Below are positions 54,592-64,000 of a stretch of DNA of 64,000 nucleotides, one piece after another. The notes beneath the pieces are model-generated. The model had not been told where the DNA came from and searched no databases. It saw nothing but the letters and a program-made list of their open reading frames with translations. Within the stretch, counting starts at the first letter, position 1; every line of letters starts with the position of its first letter. Both the position numbers and the translations under genes were made by a program. Origin of the DNA: Elmis aenea (lineage: Eukaryota; Arthropoda; Insecta; Coleoptera; Elmidae); the NCBI GenBank assembly GCA_947652605.1, contig OX393577.1, forward strand, positions 28,709,466 through 28,773,465. The letters run 5' to 3'.

Positions 54592-56032
54592 ATACCTATG
54601 TAGGTACTAGGTACCTATCTATAATATAAGAATACTTACTATAACAAAATATTTATTTCTTTAAACATAAACGTTTTAATCCTAAACTTAACAAAACAAG
54701 AACGTTTTGATTTCTCCATAAATACTTAAAATAAATCTTGTTCTAACACAAATTAAAAAAGGATTTTCTAAAAATACTAATCCAGTTATTATGCAAATGA
54801 ATTTGAGTAATAAATAATCTTGCTTATTTAAATTTATGAGTCTTCATTCTAATAGATTTAGGATTAAAATAAGAATTGACTAGGAGATTACATGGCTGGC
54901 ATAATTATCGAGTGGGCACCGCTATGGAGTTCTTTTTGTTTCAGTGCTGTCGGTCAAATACAGTTTTTATTCGCTAGTAAATTTGTAAATAGTGTTATTA
55001 CATACGTTTCGGTTATATTTACCTTTTATGTGCTTAACTTGTATTTTCCTATCTGGATGAAAGTGATGTTATATTTACAGCAATAACTTTAAGTAATTGC
55101 TTAAATAATCTGTCTAGTCGCAAATGAAGTAAATTATTTTGCTAGACTATCATAATGGACAACCATAATTATTAAAAACAAATCAGGCAACAAAGTAAAT
55201 ATCATTTTTTTGTGTACTAAAAATATTTTTATAAATGAATGATTGATCGTTATGGATAGGAAGATATACAATAAATATAAAATATAGTGCTGCTTTATTT
55301 ACAAAAAGTAATAATCTGAAGATTACAATAATAAAATTTCATGGCATACCTTGATACCTTTTGGAAGTATTTTGCAACGTTGTGGCTTTTACTTACCTAA
55401 ATGTTATAAATGTTTAATACTTTCCTTTATGTACTCTAGGGTCGGTTTATTTTTGGTTATTTTTTAACTTCAAAGAAATTTGCGAAGTAAAAAGTTTTGG
55501 TCTTAGAAAACGATTGATACAGCCTCACACGATTATATTGCAAGTATTCAGAAAGATTGGTTGACAGCTTTTAAAGAGTGAATGTTAATTGTAAAGTGTA
55601 TTATTGATTAAGGCTTAAGGGAATTACTTTCGACATATTTAAAATACCTGTTTACAAAAATATTAATCGTGATTTTTATTCCCATTAAATTCAGCTTAGA
55701 CCTAATACTATATTGAGCGACTGAAGCTTTTATTTATTTATTATTTTAATTCCATGAAACACCAGTTGTGGGAAATAATCGAAAGTAATCAATATTCTAA
55801 ATCTAAAATATCTTCGTTTTGAATGTTGATAAAAAAAATATTAGAAAGAAGTTGCAGATATGTTCATGGAGAATAGATAAACGACATTCGTTTGTTTTAA
55901 TATTGCTTGATAACTAAAATAAATAACAAAGTGGCATTTTTTAAATGGAAACTACTGTTAATTTTGACATAAGAAAAGTTTTTTTTAATCTTTATAATGA
56001 TGTATAATATACTATTGATATTTAAGATTTTT
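54592..56032. other. Unassigned spacer
   Basis: About 1.4 kb of AT-rich DNA. A hydrophobic 64-codon ORF at 54892-55086 is not recognised and has no flanking support. Confidence 0.5.
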
Positions 56033-57048
56033 AAGAAGCTTATTCAGAACTTAAGGAAATTAAAGCAGGAGTTCCACAAGGAAGCGTACTAGGTCCGGTC
56101 CTATACCTATTGTATACTTGTGATATTCCAAAGTTATAAAACAGTAGGTACTATAGCGAACTTTGCCGACGACACGGCTATTTTAGCAGTAGGAAGAAAC
56201 AATACAGAATCATCCGAGAAATTACAAGCAGCTTCCAATCAGATCAACAACTGGACAAAAACATGGCGTATAAAGTTAAATGAAACTAAGTCAGTACATG
56301 TCAATTTTACCAACAAGAGAATTGAACATGTACCAATCAACTTAAATAATAAACAAATTCCATACTCCAACACAGCAAAATACTTAGGTATTACATTGGA
56401 CGCTAAGCTACACTGGAAGGCTCATGTCAAGAAAAAAAGGGAAGAAATAGGCATTTAATATAAAAACATGTACTGGCTAATCGGAAGGAATTCCTCTCTG
56501 TCCCTACATAATAAACTTTTGCTATACAAGCAAATTTTAAAACCTGCATGGACATATGGGATACAGCTATGGGGATGCACCAATCAGAGTAATATTCAGA
56601 TCATCCAGAGATTCCAGAACAAAGCATTAAGGAATATTGCTGATGCACCCTGGTACTGCAGAAATAGTGACATACATCAGGACCTCAACATGGACACTGT
56701 AACCGACACAATTAAGAAGTTTGCCATGGGTCACGAAGAAAGGCTCCATCAACATGTAAACGTCGAGGCGATCCAGCTCATGGACACTACAGGATTACTA
56801 AGAAGACTCAAAAGAGTTAAACTTTTGTTAGTTTAAGTAAAAGTTTAAAGCAGAGACTGTGCGGTAGTGTGCACGTTAATAATAAGTGTAGGTAATTATA
56901 TATTAGCAAACTAAGGACTACTATTGAGTAAACCTTAGACTAAGTTTGAACTTTATTAATTTAGGCTAGAACTAAACCGCTTATTGGTCTCAAAGACCAG
57001 ATTGCATTGTCATAAACTCTACTAAGGTTTAAAAGAAGAAAAAAAAAT
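56033..57048 (+). pseudogene. Jockey-clade non-LTR retrotransposon, 5'-truncated
   Basis: Begins within the RT at [20 protein letters not shown] and [10 protein letters not shown], then a stop and frame change near 56138 to FADDTAILAV with the catalytic Asp pair. Next come INNWTKTWRIKLNETKSVHV and KYLGITLDAKLHWKAHV, a stop at 56458, then LLYKQILKPAWTYGIQLWGC and IIQRFQNKALRNIADAPWYC. The frame ends HEERLHQHVNVEAIQLMD and RRLKR (stop about 56834). YGIQLWGC, APWY.RN and the terminal RRLKR segment are typical of Jockey-type elements. A short 3' untranslated region ends in an A-rich tail near 57035-57048. Two stops and one shift break the frame, and no endonuclease is present. Confidence 0.93.
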
Positions 57049-58726
57049 TATATTTGGTCCCTAAACTACACAAAAGTAATAAAAATACCATTTAAAACTA
57101 AAGTATCTTTAAACAAAACAAAATTAGGTTTTGCAAATTTAAAATAAAATACAGTTAGAGTAAAAAGAAATGCAAAGAGATAATTGTAAAACACATTAAA
57201 TATAGTTTCTTTTTGTTTGGCAAGAAACCACAACATACATAAAACAATAAACACTTTTATAATCCAATATTTTTTAACAAATTTTTTAATGTAACAAATT
57301 GCAAAAATGATTAAGTACTAAACAAATTTGTAATAAATATTAGAATGTGAGACAAACAAGTAATAAATAAATCCAAAGTGTTCATTTTTTTTTTGTATTT
57401 TTATGATTTGCTAAAGTTCCACTAAATTTTAATTATAAAATAAATATTTGATTGTTCTTATAAAATATTGTAAACATTATTTTTTCTTTAACTGGAACTT
57501 TTTCAAATCACTTTATTAAAGTTTTTTCTACTTTATGGCGCTCTACTTTTAAGAACTATTTTATTAATTTTATTTGAGATCAGTCATCAAAATAAATATA
57601 GTAACCCATACATGGCGAAAATGGAAAAAATATTAATTTATTTTAATGTCAAAGCCAGCTATATTTTTAGTTAAATAAAATGCAAACATCAAGAAATGTC
57701 ATCAATTTATAGTCCATAAAAAAATCTTAAACTTGTCTATTATCAATATTTTTCTATCAACTGGGATGAAATTATTCAAATAAAATATTGTCCAATTTCA
57801 GATTTGCGACCATATCTAGTAACTACCATGAATTTTTTTAAGAAAGTAAAAAAAAAATAAGTAATGCTCTATAACATACGTAAACTTGCATCTATTACGG
57901 ATTAAAAATTACCAATGGCAACTCTCAATTTAATGCTATTATTAAATGTCATCTTGAAAATCAAACGACTTACAAAGTCAAGAAAAGCAAAATTGATTAT
58001 CTAATATTATATGACGTGTTACGTCAAGTTTAGTCGAACAACTTTAGTAGCAGAACGATAATTTCCTAGAACTTATTATAACAATTTATTAACAACAGCA
58101 AAGCTCCAATTTTTATTACAAAAGATTAGATTTCTATGTTCATAAAAGACACCGCCGCTTGGCAATAAAAGGAAACCACCAGCGGAACGGATATTTATTA
58201 CTGAGTTTCCGCCATTGCAAAAACTATTTACATTCATAATGAAAACGCAATGTAATGCCACGTACCTTGATATTTGAATAATACAACAAAATAATAAAAT
58301 ATCGTTCAAAGAAGCAGTTAGGGGCGCTTTATAAGCAAAAGTTTTACGAATACCGTACAGAAATATTTGGAATATATACCGTATCCGGTATGCGGTATGT
58401 ACCCGTATAAATATTTACAATATGTATCACTGAAATGAAAAAGTATAGATATGTCGCATTTGTACTCTGTCCATGTTTTCTAGTACATAATTAAATTTGC
58501 TGTTACAAGTGATTAAAATATCTTTGACACGTGCTAGAATACATTAGCACAATGCCACTATCGCAAAATATGCCGTAATTACATTATTATGTTAATCACT
58601 GTATGTATTATACACGTTTAAGTTATTTTTTGAAGAACATAGCCAACTTAGAAGCGCATTAAATATATCGGTAAATTGTCAAAACGTAATTAAATTTTTA
58701 TTATTTAAATTATTTAACAATTAAGA
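57049..58726. other. Unassigned AT-rich spacer
   Basis: About 1.7 kb. A 77-codon minus-strand ORF at 58076-58309 is unrecognised. No element ends found. Confidence 0.55.
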
Positions 58727-58734
58727 GGCTACAT

Positions 58735-59012
58735 CAGTGGTTTCCAACCTTTTTGTTCTTCCGACCCCCTTTTTCATAAAAAAATTGGTTGCGCCCCCCT
58801 CACTTTTCGTAACAATCTAATTTCATAAATACTGTCCTGATATAACAATTAGTTAATTGGCTACAAAACCAAATACCATAATATTCTGTATAAATAAAGT
58901 TCTTTTTGTTTGTTTATATTCAAAAATGATATTTTGCTAACAGCTGCGCGCCCCCTTGCAATAGTCTCGCGCCCCCCAAGGGGGGCGCGCCCCACAGGTT
59001 GGAAACCACTGG
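58735..59012. mobile_element. Miniature hAT-type element (CAGTGGTTTCCAACC ends)
   Basis: Left CAGTGGTTTCCAACCT, right the inverse GGTTGGAAACCACTG. Flanking octamers GGCTACAT (58727-58734) and CGCTACAT (59013-59020) agree at seven of eight positions. The right interior is very rich in C and G (GCGCGCCCCC, CCCCCCAAGGGGGGCGCGCC), a feature of this widespread end type. About 278 bases, no coding. Confidence 0.9.
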
Positions 59013-59205
59013 CGCTACATAGTACATACACCTAGGTAGGTAAAAAAAAACTATTTTTCAAAAATATCTTTTTTAATAGTAAAACCTATTAGTTATATTC
59101 TCTGAAAATTTCAATTAAAAATCCAAAAATTGCCGAAGTTACAGCTGGTTAAGCGCCTTCTTGTGCGCAGGCATTATACTGCCACTGTCGTTATACCTAC
59201 CGTAA

Positions 59206-59403
59206 GGCCTAGCACACACAGAGCGTTTTCTGTCGCGCGACTTGAGTCGCGCGTTTGTGAAGTACTAGCAATTGCATGTACGCCTACACACACACGACGA
59301 CCAAAGTCGCGCGACTATGTGTGTACGCGTACATGCAATTGCTAGTATTCCAACAAACGCACGGCTCAAGTCGCGCGACAGAAAACGCTCTGTGTGCTAG
59401 ACC
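59206..59403. mobile_element. CpG-rich palindromic miniature element
   Basis: Nearly perfect inverted repeat over 198 bases: GGCCTAGCACACACAGAGCG, TTTTCTGTCGCGCGACTTGA, TACTAGCAATTGCATGTACG and inverse copies. The flanks are TAA on the left and TTA on the right, so the duplication could be TA or a TWA trinucleotide. The CACACAGAGCG-like end and three-base target fit PIF/Harbinger miniature elements, by inference. The 71-codon ORF through it is an artefact. Confidence 0.8.
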
Positions 59404-59406
59404 TTA

Positions 59407-62400
59407 ATCTCACCTATAAAACGCTCAAACTCAAATTCATATTGGCCCGCTAAAACCAAACATGATATGATGGTTACCGTAAAAGCCGTTTTAGAAAAAC
59501 CGTCGAACGGAAGCGACTACCACAAGTTTCCTTGTGATTTTTTTGTTGTTGAAATGACCTTTAAAATGTATGCAATGATTTTAGAATCAAAAAATGATTT
59601 AAACAAAAAAAATATTAAAAGGTACCCTACTTTTACCCATCCTAACACGGAAAATGTAATAAAATACCTCATACTTTGTTTGCTAACAAGATGGCATTGA
59701 AAATATGTGAAGACAGTTTGGTTGATAAAGAGAATTTGCCAACCGATGCGGAACATTCGACGATTTGATAAATCAACGAAATAATTTGCACAGATAACTA
59801 GATTGTCGTAAAACTTCTTTGACAGGAAAATAGGTATGTACCTATTTCAAATAAAATCTATAAATAAATTTTATTGTAAATCATTAAGTACACAATAAAC
59901 AGTAAAAAGTAAATCCAGTTGTTTCCATTTACTTTATCTCTTGACATGTTACAGAATTAATTAAAATGCACTGATATCTTGACTTATTTATTTTAAAATC
60001 TTTTTAATCCTTAAAAAGCAAAATTCAAATAAAATAACTGCGCGTTGACTCAGTTTTATAAATAATATTCTTTATTTATATGCTTTTTTCCATTTTAAGC
60101 GCAGGATCCCCATAAGCTCGAGGCTCTACTCGAGGGAATCAGTAGAATGTGCTTAAGGCCGCTCCTGGGTATAAGGACGATTTTTTAAAAGGACTCGAAA
60201 AGTAGGATTGCATATTTCATTGTTATTTGTTTATTCATAACGACCACCAACTTAACAATTATACAAAAACAAAGTTTTTTGTGGCATTTATTTTTGGCAC
60301 ACTTTCCTTATTTGTTTTTCACTTCATAGCTTCGTGTTTTTTTTTATATTGTTTTACGATGTTAAAAATATACAAAATGTATTTTAATGACGTAAAACCA
60401 GATACGGCATACGTATAAAATAATAAATGTGATGTCTTTTTAAAATCTCTTTTTAATCTGTTTTAATCTTTTTAAAGTACATTTACAAATGGTAAAAATT
60501 TAAAAAAATGTTTAATACGTGCATTTATGCAATAAACTTACAAGAATGTTCACGACGTAAATAGAAAAAACCAGCTTGATAAACGTGAAAAACTACACCG
60601 AAACGTAGCCAAAACAGGAATCTTGTATTTTATTTATACCTTATAACCCAAAACATACAATTTTATTAAAATAATAAATGTAGTAATCTCTGGAAACAAA
60701 CAAATGGCGATAAAGTGTTGTGACGGACCGACCTATCAGTATTTCACTTTGTAGATACTATTGGGGCAGTGTACTTATTAATTTTTTGATGTTAATTATT
60801 TTTAATTATGGCTCGCGTTCATCTTTATAATGTGGTTGGATCCTCAAACGTTGTTTTACGTAATACACAAATCTAGAGCAACTATTACGCAGTAAGAAAC
60901 AAACAAAACACAACAATTAAAACAAACTATTTCTTTTTTACCTGACTGTACATTTTTCGATGGTTGATTCTAAACTACCTAAGCCCGACGGTTCTAAGAT
61001 TTTGGCCCACATTGCACTCATTAGTAATTGTATGGGTATCCTTGCCTCAATATTTTAAAAGGACATTGTACGAGTAGTGTGTTCCACTTATGATGTACAA
61101 ATTTATCAACAAATCGGTAAAACCCAAACGCTGTAATTGTACACCCCAAGTGAAGAACATAATATTTTAAAGTTGGTTTGTTTTACTAAAGTTATAATCC
61201 TAATAAATAGGTCCTTTTGAAGTGTTACAAGTTTTAATTAATGATGCGTCAGTGTTTGTTCCATGTTATGCCTTTAAAAAGTACATGATATAACATTGAA
61301 GTAAAATTAAGATAATTGGGACCAGGCGTCACAGTATTTTAAATCCGATTGGTAAAATCCTTCACCAAAAAGCAGCCTCATAGTCAAAGTTGAAACAGAT
61401 CATGTTCAAAAACATGAAATTAAAAAAATATTTTAATACCTTTGATCGCGAGACGATAATCCAAGATTTGATTTTAAAACATTATTAAACATGTGCAGTT
61501 TTCTCGAATTTAACTGACTGCGTTTATCTCTGATAATAATAACCTAGATCCTAACGCTGTTTATTCTTATCCTGTACATATACAGCAATCATTAAATTTA
61601 AATTACCAGATAACCTGTGACACATGTAGATATACACTATAATATTTGAAACTGCAGCAAACACAAAACCGACACTGCTTTTTGGATACTTGCTGTGTGT
61701 TTAAAAACATTTAACAATGTCGATTCTAACACCGTTAATCAGTTAATCTTGGTTTAATAAAGGTATTCAATTAAGCTATAATAAAATTAGAGATTGAAAG
61801 ACTAAAATATGTTAGGAAGAGTCAAGCACGTACTTGACCTACCGTTAACAGCTTCATTATATAATAAAGAGATGGAGCGCTTTCAAACTCCATTTATATT
61901 GTTTTATCTCTCGCTTATATCACAAACATTATTAAAGTTAGTCGTGATTATCAAAATAATGATTCACAAGTTATAACAGTCTTTATTATCTTAGCCAACA
62001 AATTTAATTAATATTTCTTCCACAAAGAGCGTAGGTGATACTTTTACATATTTTTCAATTCCAAGAACGGGTGTTTTAAACGATCTTACTTCAACTTCCT
62101 CAACTTAATTGATTTATTGGTAACCCTAAGAATGAAGGTATCTAATTAGTTCGTTGTTTGCTTTTGATGGTACAGGCTTATTAGATACCTTCTATCGGTA
62201 AATGTTCCTATCAAGATACACGCCGCTTGGCAGTTTGGATTCACGTAGACATTTTTATAAAGTCGCATGGTCTGATCAGAAGGAAGTAAATGCAATAACA
62301 TTGTGTATATGAAAGATAAGAATAGGCAACGTACTGGAAAACAATCGTCATCACATCAAGTAAATATATTCCTAAAAAAGAAATTAAATTATATCAAATT

Positions 62401-62462
62401 CAAAATTCTGTGATTTAATCATTTCACATACCGTAAAATGCTATTATTTTAACTAGTTAAAA
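59407..62462. other. Unassigned spacer
   Basis: About 3 kb, the longest stretch without an identified repeat. A 77-codon ORF at 59467-59700 and its 79-codon antisense partner are unrecognised. A slightly GC-richer patch at 60100-60190 contains CTCGAGGCTCTACTCGAG, a small inverted repeat. No gene model could be supported. Confidence 0.5.
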
Positions 62463-63711
62463 TCAGTGTTTTTAGGGTAATACAAAAACAAGACCCAGTC
62501 TTTATATTAAGACAAACAATAGAAAAGAGCTTAACAAAAAACAAGGATATAGGTACATTTATGTTTTATAGACTTGGACAAAAGCATTCGATAAAATCAA
62601 AAGAAAAGACGTATGGAGGGGCCTAAGAAGAAAGGAAATAGAAATAGAAACAATCGACATAATAAAAGCGATGTACGAAGAAACGGTAAATATTGTAAGA
62701 ACACAAAATGAAGAATCGGAAGAGTTTGAAACAAGAGGGCTTAAAACAAGGATGCATGCTCAGTCCATTATTATTCTCAGTAGTCATAGATGGGGTAATA
62801 AAGAAGTAAAACAAAAAATGAGACCGTTTCACCTAGGCAACTGGAAAATGGAAAAAATTAACATAACGGATAACAGAGCTAATGTTCGCAGATGACATGG
62901 TCTTAGTCGCGGAAACAGAGAAAAACCTGCAACATAATTTAGAAACTCTAAACCTGGAATTGGAAAAAATTAATATGAAAATAAATACCGAAAAAACTAA
63001 AACTATGATCGTTACAACAGAGAACAAAGGGCATGACATCACTTTAAATGGACTTAGGTTGGAACAGGTAGAAAGCTTTAAATATTTAGGAGTGTTCATA
63101 GAGAAAAATGGAGGAATGGACAAGGAAATAAGCGAAAGGACAGGAAATGTGGGAAGAATATTTAATAGTTTAAGAACAACATTTTTTGGAAATAGAGAAG
63201 TCCCAAAACAAATAAAAGTGGAAGTGGTCAAAAAGGTAGTAACTCCGGCACTTTTATACGGAAGTGAAACGTGGGCACTCACAAATAAAAATTGTAGCGG
63301 AGTAAATGCAGCTGAAATGGGATTTCTAATAAAAATCCAAGGAAAAACAAAAAAAGATAGAATTAGAAATGAAACATATAGAGAACAATTAAAGATAAAA
63401 TCAGTTGAAGTTGAAACAAAAATACAGGAAAGGCAGCTGGGATGGTTGAGTCACATTTATAGGATGAAAGAAGAAAGGGTAACCAGAAGAGCATATGAAG
63501 CAAGAACACAGGGAAAAAACAAAAGAGGTAGACCGAGAAAAACCTGGCACGACGAAGTTAAAAAAGCAGCAGCGGATAGAAACATCAAATGGAAAGACAT
63601 AAAAAGGCTAGCACAAGACAGAAAAACATGGAAAAAAGTCAGCACAACACAATCCAACAGTCCTACACCTAACAGTAGAAGAACTCATGACTAAATAATA
63701 AATAAATAACA
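62463..63711 (+). pseudogene. RTE-like non-LTR retrotransposon, 5'-truncated
   Basis: Starts within the RT around DPVFILRQTIEKSLTKNKDI, then, with frameshifts, DLDKAFDKIKRKDVWRGLRR, KAMYEETVNIVRTQNEESEE and a decayed GLKQGCMLSPLLF region (62740-62790). From 62882 a 270-codon open frame reads FADDMVLVAETEKNLQHNLE, INTEKTKTMIVTTENKGHD, FKYLGVFIEKNGGMDKEISE, KVVTPALLYGSETWALTNKN, RQLGWLSHIYRMKEERVTRR and NKRGRPRKTWHDEVKKAAAD, stopping at 63694. LYGSETWALT, GRPRKTW and the final basic segment define the C-terminus of RTE-like elements. A short TAAATAAATAA tail ends the copy. Only the C-terminal half is open. The minus-strand fragment at 275-830 is a relative. Confidence 0.93.
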
Positions 63712-64000
63712 AAAACTGTTATAGCGGTCGAAAGTTTTAAGAACAGATTACAATGGTCACTAGAAGTCTCAAGCATTCTGCGAGACGCCTGCTTACCCTT
63801 AAATTCTGCAAATTTTGGTTGCTAATAATTCTAGAAGGGTTTCCAAATCAAGTAAATCGTTTCAAGATAAATGACTAAAGAGTAATAGATGTGACCATTG
63901 GTTGAAAAGCATTTACACTAAATATTATCAACAACTACCCAATATACCGGCGTATGAGACAACCTTTAAAAACCACAAAATAAATTTTAAACGCCTTGTA

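Noticed and set aside
54892..55086. Hydrophobic 64-codon ORF, possible receptor-like fragment
   Set aside because: No recognised motif, no splice sites fitting a longer gene, and AT-rich sequence readily yields hydrophobic ORFs.
59130..59345. 71-codon ORF rich in Arg and Thr
   Set aside because: It lies across a perfect palindromic miniature element, and its composition reflects the CGCG repeats.
62833..63282. 149-codon minus-strand ORF
   Set aside because: Antisense shadow of the RTE-like reverse transcriptase frame.

Overview
The window looks like AT-rich intergenic DNA from an arthropod, most likely an insect. The evidence is the repeat content: several non-LTR retrotransposon lineages (RTE-like, CR1-like, Jockey), mariner/Tc1-type transposase remnants, many hAT copies with 8-bp target duplications, and short elements starting CAGGGTG at TA targets. 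I cannot name a species from this. No intact protein gene, rRNA, tRNA or CRISPR array was recognised, and no cellular gene could be identified with confidence. Almost every recognisable coding stretch is a decayed piece of a transposable element.

Layout. 0-9 kb: an RTE-like fragment (minus strand), a 1.06-kb foldback element, and two hAT elements with perfect 8-bp duplications (5426-6236 and 6930-8120). 9-16 kb: four foldback elements in a row. One carries a transposase tail in both arms, and one holds a retrotransposon 3' end with its own 13-bp target duplication. A THAP-like first exon lies inside another inverted repeat at 15.5-16.1 kb. 16-25 kb: a hAT with a transposase C-terminus, a CR1-like fragment split by a hAT, and two mariner remnants, one inserted in an RTE-like element. 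26-29 kb: a CR1-like element interrupted by a palindrome that has a second palindrome at its centre. 30-35 kb: further CAGGGTG elements. 35-42 kb: mostly unassigned sequence with a possible solo LTR, a foldback and a CpG-rich inverted repeat. 42.4-46.3 kb: a minus-strand hAT remnant carrying a foldback near one end and a second foldback inside, which itself holds GC-rich hairpins. 46.6-52.4 kb: a tandem array of a ~1.36-kb unit containing a tRNA-like SINE head with pol III A and B boxes. 52-64 kb: mostly unassigned sequence with a half element, a 5'-truncated Jockey copy, two short inverted-repeat elements and an RTE-like 3' end.

How the parts relate. The main theme is inverted duplication of transposon ends. 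Several unrelated families appear as long palindromes bounded by TA-CAGGGTG...CACCCTG-TA. At least four contain C-terminal transposase sequence in or beside the arms, and one family (20.2, 33.8 and 44.6 kb) occurs both in ordinary and in palindromic form. Five otherwise different families share a block close to ATCTCGTAAACGGTAAGAG about 30 bases inside the terminus, a candidate transposase-binding site. Nested insertions with intact target duplications give a relative time order at several loci.
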